Positions 27,465 through 35,600 of a stretch of 64,000 nucleotides of DNA are shown one piece after another; the stretch's first letter is position 1, and the number at the start of each line of letters is the position of its first letter. The DNA lies in NCBI RefSeq assembly GCF_003994485.1, contig NZ_RZNJ01000008.1, forward strand, positions 440-64,439, given 5' to 3'. This stretch comes from Arsenicitalea aurantiaca (GTDB lineage Bacteria > Pseudomonadota > Alphaproteobacteria > Rhizobiales > Devosiaceae). A program made the translations under genes and the position numbers. The notes below the pieces were generated by a model. That model was given only the letters and a program-made list of their open reading frames with translations, ran no database searches and was not told where the DNA came from.

Positions 27465-28031
27465 TTAAGCCTCGTCGTCGACGATCAGGGTCAGATTGCC
27501 TTCGCCTGAGGCGGTGATGGCCACGACGTCCTCGAGCGTGAAGTCGCCTTCGGCACTCAGGGCGGCTTCGACTTCGGCGCGCAGTTCGCTGTTGGCGGTG
27601 ATGGCAGCCCGGAGATCCGCGAGGGTCGAGGTCTGCGCGTTCACGGCCTGATCGAGCGCATTGGCGTTCTCTGCCGCATTGCCCTTGAGTTCAGAGAGGG
27701 TGATCACCTCCACCTCGATATCGGCGGCCAGCCCTTCGATGTCGGCCGCCGTCATGCTCGAGGTGCGCAGGCTCGAGATCACTGAGCCGTAATTGGTGCT
27801 TGCCGAAGCACCGAGCGCAGCGTTCCCGCTGGCGCCGGCGCCGCCGGCATTGGCGTTCGCCCCGGCATTTGCATTGGTGTTTGCGCCTGCATCGACGCCG
27901 ACGCCACCGGCATCGACGCTGACGCCGCCCGATGCACCGACTGCGCCGCCCGCATCCGCCTGGGCCAGCGCCGCAGTGGAGGTGCCGACGAGAAAGGCTG
28001 CCGTGGTCACGATCTTGGCGAGAGTTTTCAT
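27465..28031 (-). CDS. Secreted Gly/Ala/Asn-rich low-complexity protein
   Basis: I recognise no family. The 188-residue product has a signal peptide (MKTLAKIVTTAAFLVGTSTA, cleaved near ALAQ), then about 50 residues of Gly/Ala/Val/Asn-rich repeats (DAGGVGVDAG, NTNANAGANANAGG), then an acidic region of about 100 residues likely to form helices (ALDQAVNAQTSTLADLRAAI). There is no cysteine and no membrane segment after the signal. AAGGAG precedes ATG 28031 and a terminator follows, so it is a single-gene unit. A surface, matrix or periplasmic role is inference. Confidence 0.75.
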   Translation of the reverse strand: MKTLAKIVTTAAFLVGTSTAALAQADAGGAVGASGGVSVDAGGVGVDAGANTNANAGANANAGGAGASGNAALGASASTNYGSVISSLRTSSMTAADIEGLAADIEVEVITLSELKGNAAENANALDQAVNAQTSTLADLRAAITANSELRAEVEAALSAEGDFTLEDVVAITASGEGNLTLIVDDEA

Positions 28032-28194
28032 TGTTCTTACTCCTTGTTGTCCGCCCGCCCCTTTCAACCCGTTCCCCGGGAGGACGTTGCGCAATTCAAC
28101 AGGAGTGAATCTTTGTCATCGTATTGACAGCTAAGACCTATTTGGCCTCCACGCTGCGGAGGGCCGCGCCTCCGTCTTTTACCCCGAAAGAAAA

Positions 28195-28214
28195 AGCCCG
28201 GCTCGCGCCGGGCT
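28195..28214 (-). terminator. Rho-independent terminator of the PRC-barrel gene
   Basis: The stem AGCCCGG / CCGGGCT with loop CTCGCG is followed on the minus strand by a T-rich run (complement of GAAAGAAAAA). It lies 6 bp past the PRC-barrel stop. Confidence 0.8.
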
Positions 28215-28220
28215 CTTTGC

Positions 28221-28508
28221 TCAGTGGTGATGCTCGGGCATCTCCTTGAGCTGATCCTTGGTCCAGCTCGTCACGGCATGGACGTCGCCATCCTCGTCGC
28301 GCATGAACTGCAGGTCGCTCAGAGGCACCGCCACTGGCTTGGCGCCAATGCCCAGGAACCCGCCCACATCGACGATGACGGAGCTTCCGCCATGGACGTG
28401 GTCGACCTTGCCGACCTTGTGGTCGTCCGCGCCATAGATCGTCGCGCCCTCGAGGATGTCGGGGGTAAGCTCGCTCGGGGTGAGCCGCACGTGGTTGCTA
28501 TGGTCCAT
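28221..28508 (-). CDS. PRC-barrel domain protein
   Basis: This 95-residue protein has a PRC-barrel core (ILEGATIYGADDHKVGKVDH, then SSVIVDVGGFLG) like the small stress- or envelope-associated PRC proteins common in rhizobia. The C-terminus is His-rich (EHHH). AAAGGAG lies about 8 bases before ATG 28508; the longer frame to 28598 overlaps the DUF983 gene start region and has no ribosome site. Its function is unknown. Confidence 0.82.
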   Translation of the reverse strand: MDHSNHVRLTPSELTPDILEGATIYGADDHKVGKVDHVHGGSSVIVDVGGFLGIGAKPVAVPLSDLQFMRDEDGDVHAVTSWTKDQLKEMPEHHH

Positions 28509-28594
28509 TGGATGTCTCCTTTCGGTTGATAGAGGCAGAACCCCCCGGGGCCGGCATGCGTTCCGAAAAGCCTCGGGGCGCTTTGCCACATAGC

Positions 28595-28987
28595 TCACTC
28601 CAGCGCGTCGCTGAGGTCGCGGGCCCAGAGAAAACCGATGATGGCGCCCTTCACCGGACGCAGCAGAAGGAGCGGCACCAGAACCGAAAGCGGCACCATC
28701 ACCATCAGATAGGCTGCCGGGCTCGATCGGCCGCTGAGTTCCATCTCGAGCATGACGAAGATCAGCACATGCGCCACGATCATGATCATGATGAAGGGCA
28801 GGAAGAGCCCGACCGCGTAGCGCGCGAGGGGTTCACCGCACACCGGACAGGCCGCGACCTGTTCGATGAAGCGGGGAAAGAGCCTGCCCTCCCCGCAGCG
28901 CGGGCACCTGCACCGCAAACCATTCCAGATCGCACGACCCGTACCGGGCTTCGGAAAACGCTCGAGCGACACTTTGCGCCTCCTCAT
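28595..28987 (-). CDS. DUF983 membrane protein
   Basis: The 130-residue protein has two CxxC pairs (CRCPRCGEG and CPVCGEP) that could form a zinc ribbon, followed by two transmembrane helices, which is the DUF983 architecture. Some family members lie in cytochrome oxidase clusters, but no such genes are here, so no role is assigned. Confidence 0.83.
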   Translation of the reverse strand: MRRRKVSLERFPKPGTGRAIWNGLRCRCPRCGEGRLFPRFIEQVAACPVCGEPLARYAVGLFLPFIMIMIVAHVLIFVMLEMELSGRSSPAAYLMVMVPLSVLVPLLLLRPVKGAIIGFLWARDLSDALE

Positions 28988-29095
28988 GTTCGGCGTTCGT
29001 GACCGTCAGGCGACCAACCGCGTCAACGCGCGCAGGGTTCCGAAAATGACCTGGGCCGCATGCCCCCTCATGGCCTTGCCAACACCCCAGGGTCG

Positions 29096-29998
29096 TCAGG
29101 AGCGCGCCTCGACCAGTTTCCGGCTGGTGATCTTCATCAGCTCGAGCGCCGTCGTCACGATCGAGGGCGTCGGCGCATTGCGTGAGGTGATGGCGGCAAA
29201 GGTGTGCGGCAGGCTGATCTCGAAGCTGCGCACGGCGATGTTGGGGCGAACCTCGCGGCTGGCGATCAGCGCGTTGGCGAGGGTAATGCCGATGCCCGCT
29301 TCGACAAAGGACCGCGCCACATCCACCGCATGCGTCTCGAGCACGACATTGGGAACGATGCCGGCCTTCTCCATCGCTTCGTCGAGCTGGACGCGGAACG
29401 GGCGATGCCGACCGAGCAGGACGAGCGGCACGCCGCGCAGATCGCGTACGCGCACCATGTCGAGCCGCGCCAGCGGGTGGTCCTGGGGGATCAGGGCCAC
29501 TGTCGGGGCCGTCACCAGTTCCTCGAGCGCAATGGCGGGGTGATCGACCGGGGTCTTGATGAGGCCGATATCGGCGCGACGCATGGCAACGGCGTTGACC
29601 GCCTCGTGATAGGTGAAGAGATCGACCGAAAACTTGAGCCGGGGATATCGCTCCTGCATGGCTCTGAGAACGGGCGGCAGGAGGCTGGTCGCCAGGCCGT
29701 GGGGCGTCGCGATCTTCAGGGGACGCTGGCCCCAGCGGTCGGCGCTGGCGACGGCCTCGACGCCTTCGAGCGCCCTGCTGACCTCTTCGATCAACTGTCT
29801 CGCGCTGTCGGTGGGATAGAGCCGCCCCTGTCGCCGTTCGAAGAGGACCTCCGCCCGCGCGGTTTCAAGCTCTGAAATCAGCCGGCTGACCGAGGGTTGG
29901 GACACGCTCAGCACCTTGGCGGCGTGGAGCGTCGAGCCCACCGTCATCACCGCGCGGAAGGCCCGCAGATGGCGCAGTTCAATCCCCGTTTCGGGCAT
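29096..29998 (-). CDS. LysR-family regulator of the peptide ABC operon
   Basis: This 300-residue protein has an N-terminal LysR HTH (LRHLRAFRAVMTVGSTLHAA with VSQPSVSRLISELE) and a LysR_substrate effector domain. It is divergent from the dipeptide transporter operon, with two inverted repeats in the 137-bp gap, and so most likely controls that operon and itself in response to a peptide or a degradation product. Confidence 0.88.
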   Translation of the reverse strand: MPETGIELRHLRAFRAVMTVGSTLHAAKVLSVSQPSVSRLISELETARAEVLFERRQGRLYPTDSARQLIEEVSRALEGVEAVASADRWGQRPLKIATPHGLATSLLPPVLRAMQERYPRLKFSVDLFTYHEAVNAVAMRRADIGLIKTPVDHPAIALEELVTAPTVALIPQDHPLARLDMVRVRDLRGVPLVLLGRHRPFRVQLDEAMEKAGIVPNVVLETHAVDVARSFVEAGIGITLANALIASREVRPNIAVRSFEISLPHTFAAITSRNAPTPSIVTTALELMKITSRKLVEARS

Positions 29999-30015
29999 CG
30001 CCTCAGCCCCGATCT

Positions 30016-30030
30016 ATTTGTCCGGCAAAT
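30016..30030. promoter_or_regulatory. LysR box (T-N11-A palindrome)
   Basis: ATTTGTCCGGCAAAT has perfect 5-bp arms and fits the LysR T-N11-A consensus exactly (T30017, A30029). It is 18 bp from the LysR start and about 105 bp from the permease start, the usual position for a LysR recognition site. Confidence 0.6.
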
Positions 30031-30056
30031 ACACTCATTTGGGTAGATCATAAGAT

Positions 30057-30073
30057 TGCACTGCGCAAGTGCA
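30057..30073. promoter_or_regulatory. second inverted repeat in the LysR/dpp gap
   Basis: TGCACTGCGCAAGTGCA has perfect 6-bp arms around GCGCA. It could be the activation site bound together with the LysR box 27 bp away, or a site for another factor. Confidence 0.4.
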
Positions 30074-30135
30074 TGGCCGAGGCTGGTTGGGCAAGGCACG
30101 AGCCCCCGAGGGCCCAAACGGAGAGAGGGTGCCGA

Positions 30136-31110
30136 ATGGTCTTTATCATCAGGCGTCTGTTGCAGGCTGTGCTCGTCGCTCTTGTGATGTCGGTGCTGGT
30201 TTTCGCCGGTGTCTTCGCCATCGGCAATCCTGCAGATATATTGATCGACCCCGAAGCAACGCAGGCCGAGCGCCTGCGGCTGATCCAGCAGCTCGGCCTC
30301 GATCGCCCCCTTTACGAGCAATACTTCATCTTCCTCGGCAATCTGCTGCAGGGCGACTTCGGAACGAGCTTCGTTTTCAACCGCCCGGCGCTGCACATCA
30401 TTTTCGAGCGCATGCCCGCAACGCTGGAACTGGCCTTCGCGGCCATCTTCATTGCCGTGGTGATCGGCATTCCGCTCGGGCTCTGGGCCGGCCTGCGCCC
30501 CAACGCCGTTTCCTCCAAGGCCATCATGGCAGGCTCGATCCTCGGCTTCTCGCTGCCCAATTTCTGGCAGGGGATCATGCTGATCCTCCTGTTCTCGGTG
30601 ACGCTCGGGTGGCTGCCGGTCACGGGTCGCGGGCCTGTCGGGGAGTTTCTCGGCATGCGCTCCTCGCTCTTTACCCTCGAGGGGCTCCGGCATATCGCGC
30701 TGCCGGCCTTCAACCTCGCCGTGGGGCTCCTTGCGCTCGTCATCAGGCTGACGCGTGCCGGAACGCTCGAGGTGATGCCGCAGGATTTCATCCGGTTTGC
30801 GCGCGCCAAGGGGCTGCGCGAGCGTCGCATCATCTTCATTCACCTATTGCGCAACATCCTCATTCCGGTGGTGACGGTGGTGGGCATGAGCTTTGGCGGC
30901 CTCATCGCCTTCGCGGTGGTGACCGAGACCATCTTCGCCTGGCCGGGCATGGGCAAGCTCATCATCGATTCCATCAATGTCCTCGATCGGCCCATCATCG
31001 TTGCCTATCTCATGGTGATCGTTGTGGTGTTCATCACCCTCAACCTCATCGTCGACATTCTCTATTCGATCATCGATCCGCGCATCCGGCTTGAGGAGGC
31101 GGGACAATGA
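30136..31110 (+). CDS. Di/oligopeptide ABC transporter permease, DppB/OppB type
   Basis: The 324-residue protein begins with the typical DppB start (MVFIIRRLLQAVLVALVMS) and has six helices and a permease EAA loop (MPQDFIRFARAKGLRERRI). It forms the inner-membrane channel with the next gene product. ATG 30136 has GAGAGAGG about 7 bases upstream; the open frame extends to 30073, but that extension is not conserved. It is the first gene of a six-gene operon. Confidence 0.92.
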   Translation: MVFIIRRLLQAVLVALVMSVLVFAGVFAIGNPADILIDPEATQAERLRLIQQLGLDRPLYEQYFIFLGNLLQGDFGTSFVFNRPALHIIFERMPATLELAFAAIFIAVVIGIPLGLWAGLRPNAVSSKAIMAGSILGFSLPNFWQGIMLILLFSVTLGWLPVTGRGPVGEFLGMRSSLFTLEGLRHIALPAFNLAVGLLALVIRLTRAGTLEVMPQDFIRFARAKGLRERRIIFIHLLRNILIPVVTVVGMSFGGLIAFAVVTETIFAWPGMGKLIIDSINVLDRPIIVAYLMVIVVVFITLNLIVDILYSIIDPRIRLEEAGQ

Positions 31111-32033
31111 CGATCGCAAGCGTGACGCCGACGCCAAATCCCGCGCCACCGGCCATCGAAGGCGAAGCGCCATGGCGGCGTGTCGTGCGCGAGTTCGCCA
31201 AGAGCTGGACGGCGATGTTCGGGCTCCTGCTGCTCGTGCTTGTCGTGCTGATCGCGATTTTCGCGCCGCTGCTTTCCCCGCAGAACCCCTATGACCTGGC
31301 TTCCCTCTCGATCATGGACAACCGGCTGCCGCCCGGCGAAACCGGATGGGGCGGCATGACCTATGTGCTGGGCACGGATGGTCAGGGCCGCGACATGCTT
31401 TCGGCCATCATGTACGGGCTGCGCATCTCGCTCGGGGTCGGGGTGGTGAGTTGTACGATCGCACTCTTCATCGGCCTCGCGGCGGGGCTGGCGGCGGCCT
31501 ATTTCGGCGGGCGGGTCGATACGATCATCATGCGGATCGTCGACCTGCACCTCTCCTTCCCCGCCATTCTGATCGCGCTCATCCTGCTTGCGGTGCTTGG
31601 GCGCGGCATCGACAAGATCATCATCGCGCTGATCGTCGTGCAGTGGGCGACCTTCGCCCGCACCGTACGCGGGGCTGCGCTGGCCGAGCGGCGCAAGGAA
31701 TATATCGAGGCTGCCCAATGCCTCGGCCTGCCGCAATGGAAGATCGTCTTCGGGCATCTGCTGCCCAATTGCATGCCGCCGATGATGGTGATCTTCACCG
31801 TGGAGATCGCCTCGGCCATCGCGCTCGAGGCCACGCTCTCCTTCCTCGGGGTCGGCCTGCCGATCACCCAGCCCTCGCTCGGGCTGCTGATCTCGAACGG
31901 GTTCCAGTTCATCCTTTCAGGCCAGTACTGGATCTCGGTCTATCCCGGCATCGCGCTGCTCGTGCTCATCGTCGCCATCAATCTCGTTGGCGATCAGCTT
32001 CGTGACATCCTCAACCCACGGAACGCCCAATGA
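31107..32033 (+). CDS. Di/oligopeptide ABC transporter permease, DppC/OppC type
   Basis: This 308-residue protein has the N-terminal OppC cytoplasmic segment and first helix, the GTDGQGRDMLSAIMYGLRIS region typical of DppC, and five further helices with the EAA loop (YIEAAQCLGLPQWKIVF). Overlap with the preceding gene (ATGA) indicates coupling. Confidence 0.92.
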   Translation: MTIASVTPTPNPAPPAIEGEAPWRRVVREFAKSWTAMFGLLLLVLVVLIAIFAPLLSPQNPYDLASLSIMDNRLPPGETGWGGMTYVLGTDGQGRDMLSAIMYGLRISLGVGVVSCTIALFIGLAAGLAAAYFGGRVDTIIMRIVDLHLSFPAILIALILLAVLGRGIDKIIIALIVVQWATFARTVRGAALAERRKEYIEAAQCLGLPQWKIVFGHLLPNCMPPMMVIFTVEIASAIALEATLSFLGVGLPITQPSLGLLISNGFQFILSGQYWISVYPGIALLVLIVAINLVGDQLRDILNPRNAQ

Positions 32034-33016
32034 GCGCGCTGCTGGAAATTGCGGACCTCCAGACCCATTTCCTCGCCGAGCGCGGGGCGGTCAAGGCGGT
32101 GGACGGGGTCTCCTTCAAGGTCAATCGCGGCGAGGTGCTGGCGGTTGTCGGGGAATCGGGCTCGGGCAAGTCGGTGACCGGGCTCTCCGTGATGGGGCTG
32201 ATCGGCAAGCCGGGCAAGATCGTCGGCGGCAGCATGCGGTTTCAGGGGCAGGATCTGAGCGCGCTCAGCCCCGAAGCGATGCGCCAGCTGCGCGGCAACC
32301 GGATCGCCATGATCTTTCAGGACCCGATGATGACGCTCAATCCGGTCCTCAGGGTCGATACCCAGATGATCGAGACCCTGCGCGCCCATCGCAAGATTTC
32401 GAGGAAAGACGCCTGGACGATCTGCCGCGATGCGCTGGCGCGGGTGGGCATTCCCGCGCCCGACGAGCGCATGCGGTCCTATCCGCACCAGTTCTCGGGC
32501 GGCATGCGCCAGCGCGTGGCCATCGCCATCGCGCTCCTGAACGATCCCGACCTCCTGATCGCCGACGAGCCGACGACCGCGCTCGATGTGACCATCCAGG
32601 CGCAGATCCTCGCGCTCGTGCAGGGGCTGGTGGCGGAACGCGGCATGGGGGTGATGTGGGTCACCCATGATCTCTCGGTCGTTGCGGGTTTCGCCGATCG
32701 CGTCGTCGTCATGTATGCGGGCGAGGTCGTCGAAGAGGGGCCGGTCGACCGGGTCATCTCCCGGCCTGCCCATCCCTATACGTTGGGGCTGATCGGTTCG
32801 GTGCCTTCGCGCAACAAGCGCGGCGCGCCGCTGATGCAGATCCCCGGATCGACGCCCTCCCCGGTCAATCGCGGCACCGCCTGCCGGTTCAAGCCGCGCT
32901 GCCGGTTCGCCAGGGCAAAATGCGAGGACCATCCGCCGCTCATCGAAAGCGCGACCGGCGCTTCGCGCTGCTGGTTTCACGAGGAAGTCGCCCTAGAGAG
33001 CAGGGAGCCTGCATGA
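32030..33016 (+). CDS. Di/oligopeptide ABC transporter ATP-binding protein, DppD/OppD type
   Basis: The 328-residue ATPase has Walker A (GESGSGKS), signature FSGGMRQR, Walker B ([12 protein letters not shown]) and a C-terminal oligopeptide-transporter extension with clustered cysteines (CRFKPRCRF...C), which in this family can hold an iron-sulfur cluster. Overlaps on both ends (ATGA) tie it to the operon. Confidence 0.92.
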   Translation: MSALLEIADLQTHFLAERGAVKAVDGVSFKVNRGEVLAVVGESGSGKSVTGLSVMGLIGKPGKIVGGSMRFQGQDLSALSPEAMRQLRGNRIAMIFQDPMMTLNPVLRVDTQMIETLRAHRKISRKDAWTICRDALARVGIPAPDERMRSYPHQFSGGMRQRVAIAIALLNDPDLLIADEPTTALDVTIQAQILALVQGLVAERGMGVMWVTHDLSVVAGFADRVVVMYAGEVVEEGPVDRVISRPAHPYTLGLIGSVPSRNKRGAPLMQIPGSTPSPVNRGTACRFKPRCRFARAKCEDHPPLIESATGASRCWFHEEVALESREPA

Positions 33017-33996
33017 TGGCCGAGCCGCTCCTCAAACTTCAGAACGTGTCCAAGCGCTTTTCCAAGCGCATCGATCTCGCCGGCAAGATCGCGCGCCGTC
33101 TGGGCGCCCGGATTTCCGAGCAGACGGTGCATGCCGTCGATGATGTCTCGATCGATATTCACGAAGGGGAAGTCGTCGGGCTCGTCGGGGAATCGGGATG
33201 CGGGAAGTCGACGCTCGGTCGCGTCGCCGCCGGCATCCACGCCCCGAGCGAGGGCACCATCCACTGGCGGGGCAATAAACTTGAAGGCGGGGGAAGCGCG
33301 AAGGACCGGATGCGGGTGCAGATGGTCTTTCAGGACCCCCTCTCCTCGCTCAACCCCCGCCACCGCATCGACCGGGTGATCGGCGAGGCCCCGCGCCATC
33401 ATGGGCTGGTCAAGGGCAGGGCGGTCGACGCCTATGTCGCCGAACTGCTCGAGAAGGTCGGGCTCGATCCTTCCTATCGCACACGGTTTCCCCATCAGTT
33501 TTCAGGCGGGCAGCGCCAGCGCATTGCCATTGCCCGCGCGCTCGCGGTCAGGCCCGAGCTCATCGTCTGCGATGAGTCCGTATCAGCGCTCGATGTGTCG
33601 GTGCAGGCGCAGGTGCTGAACCTCTTCATGGACCTGCGGCGTGAACTCGGCCTCGCCTATCTCTTCATCAGCCATGATCTTGGCGTGGTCGAACATATCT
33701 CGGACCGCGTGGTCATCATGTATCTGGGGCGCGTCGTCGAAAGCGCCCCGACGCCGGAGCTCTACGCAAAACCGCTCCATCCCTACGCCCACGCGCTGCT
33801 CAACGAAGTGCCGCGCCTCGTAACCGGCAAGCGCGTCTTCGAGCCGGTCAAGGGCGAGATCCCCTCGCCTCTCGATCCGCCGTCCGGCTGCCATTTCCAC
33901 CCTCGCTGCCCCATCGCCGACAGCCATTGCGCAAAGGTCAAGCCCGACCTGCGCGAGGTGGCTCCGGGTCGCAGCGTGGCCTGCCACAAGGTCTGA
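33013..33996 (+). CDS. Di/oligopeptide ABC transporter ATP-binding protein, DppF/OppF type
   Basis: This 327-residue ATPase pairs with the preceding one. It has Walker A (GESGCGKST), signature FSGGQRQR, Walker B (IVCDESVSALD) and the C-terminal HPRCP motif. The start ATGATG at 33013 overlaps the DppD stop; GGGAG lies about 5 bases upstream. Residues 14-38 form an insertion before Walker A, as in DppF proteins that carry a long N-terminal strand pair. Confidence 0.92.
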   Translation: MMAEPLLKLQNVSKRFSKRIDLAGKIARRLGARISEQTVHAVDDVSIDIHEGEVVGLVGESGCGKSTLGRVAAGIHAPSEGTIHWRGNKLEGGGSAKDRMRVQMVFQDPLSSLNPRHRIDRVIGEAPRHHGLVKGRAVDAYVAELLEKVGLDPSYRTRFPHQFSGGQRQRIAIARALAVRPELIVCDESVSALDVSVQAQVLNLFMDLRRELGLAYLFISHDLGVVEHISDRVVIMYLGRVVESAPTPELYAKPLHPYAHALLNEVPRLVTGKRVFEPVKGEIPSPLDPPSGCHFHPRCPIADSHCAKVKPDLREVAPGRSVACHKV

Positions 33997-34029
33997 CCGA
34001 CCGCTGAATTTCAAAGGGAGAACCAAGCA

Positions 34030-35595
34030 ATGAAGACGACGCTCAGAACATTGGCCCTCGGAACGGCTTTTGCCGCCCTGATGGCCGGCTCACCGGCGCT
34101 GGCGCAGAGCCTCACTGTGGCGCTGCAGGCCGAGCCGAGCTCGATCGACCCCCAGTTCGCGACCACCGGGCAGAACCAGCAGATCGCGCTCAACATGTTC
34201 GATACGCTGGTCCGCTTTTCGGACACCGGAGGCTTCGCGCCCTCGCTCGCCACCGAATGGAGCGTGGCGGAGGACGAGCTGACCTGGACGTTCAGCCTGC
34301 GCGATGACGTGACCTTCCACGATGGCTCGCCCTTCACGGCCGATGACGTGATCTTCTCAGTCGAGCGCGTTGCGGCGATCGAGAACAGCCCCGCACCCTT
34401 CGCCCAGCGCGTGGCCAACATCGCGAGCATCACCGCTCTGGACGACTACACGATCGAGGTGGTGACGACCGACCCCGCCCCGACCCTGCTCAACGATCTG
34501 GGCACGATCTATATCGTCTCCGATGAGATCGGCGATGGCGTCGGCTCGGACCAGTTCGGCTTCGGCGACGCTGCGATCGGCACCGGCGCCTACCGGTTCG
34601 TTTCCTATACGCCGGGCGACCGGCTCGTCATCGCCCGCAATGACGCCTATTGGGGCGATGTCCCCGATTTCGAAGAGATCGCCATCCGCTTCATCTCCTC
34701 GGACGCGTCGCGCGTGGCCTCGCTCCAGGCGGGCGAAGTCGACATGATCGATGCGGTGCCGCCCAATGACCTCGACCGCCTGCGCGCCCTCGATGGTGTC
34801 GAGGTCATCTCGGCTGCATCGGCCCGCATGGTCTATATGGGCTTCGACCAGGGCGGGGAAACCACCCCCATGGTCACGGGCACGGACGCCAATCCCTTCC
34901 TCGACAGGCGCGTGCGCGAAGCTCTGGCGCTCGCCATCGACCGGCAGGCCATCGTTTCGCGCATCCAGTTCGATTCCGGTGAGCCGGCCGGCCAGTTCGG
35001 GCCCGAAGGCATTTTCGGGCACAATCCCGATCTGGCGCCGACCGAATACAATCCCGAACGCGCCCGCGAGCTGCTCGCCGAAGCCGGGTATCCCGAGGGG
35101 TTCGGGTTGACCGTCCACGGCCCCAATGACCGCTACATCAATGACGGCATCGTCACCCAGACCGTCGGGCAGATGTGGGCGCAGATCGGCCTCGATGTCG
35201 GGGTCGAGACCCTGCCGTTCAACGTCTATTCGCCGCGGGCGACCGCACGGGAATTCTCGGCCTTCCTCTTCTCGTTCGGCATCACCACCGGCGAGACGAG
35301 CCTCGGGCTGCGCAATGTGCTCGCAACGTTCGACGAGGCGCGCGGCTGGGGTTCGAACAACCGCTTCCGCTACTCCAACGCCGAATTCGACGAGACGCTG
35401 GGGGCCGCTTTCGCCGAGTTCGACGAGGCCGAGCGTGAACGCCTGCTGCAGGAGGCGGCGCGCATCGCGATGGAGGATTTCGCCATCACCCCGCTCTACT
35501 GGGAAGGCAATAACTGGGCGGTGCGCGCAGGCCTCGTCTTCACCCCGAGCCCCGATGGGCGCTCGCTGATGACCAATCTCTCGAGCGCGGACTAG
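34030..35595 (+). CDS. Di/oligopeptide ABC transporter substrate-binding protein (SBP family 5)
   Basis: The 521-residue protein has a signal peptide (cleaved near GSPALAQ) and the SBP_bac_5 fold: SLTVALQAEPSSIDPQF at the mature start, TFHDGSPFTADDV, and the NPFLDRRVREALALAIDR segment. It binds peptides or a similar polyamide-like ligand in the periplasm. An AAAGGGAG site lies before ATG 34030. It follows the ATPases by 33 bp. Confidence 0.92.
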   Translation: MKTTLRTLALGTAFAALMAGSPALAQSLTVALQAEPSSIDPQFATTGQNQQIALNMFDTLVRFSDTGGFAPSLATEWSVAEDELTWTFSLRDDVTFHDGSPFTADDVIFSVERVAAIENSPAPFAQRVANIASITALDDYTIEVVTTDPAPTLLNDLGTIYIVSDEIGDGVGSDQFGFGDAAIGTGAYRFVSYTPGDRLVIARNDAYWGDVPDFEEIAIRFISSDASRVASLQAGEVDMIDAVPPNDLDRLRALDGVEVISAASARMVYMGFDQGGETTPMVTGTDANPFLDRRVREALALAIDRQAIVSRIQFDSGEPAGQFGPEGIFGHNPDLAPTEYNPERARELLAEAGYPEGFGLTVHGPNDRYINDGIVTQTVGQMWAQIGLDVGVETLPFNVYSPRATAREFSAFLFSFGITTGETSLGLRNVLATFDEARGWGSNNRFRYSNAEFDETLGAAFAEFDEAERERLLQEAARIAMEDFAITPLYWEGNNWAVRAGLVFTPSPDGRSLMTNLSSAD

Positions 35596-35600
35596 GCGTC

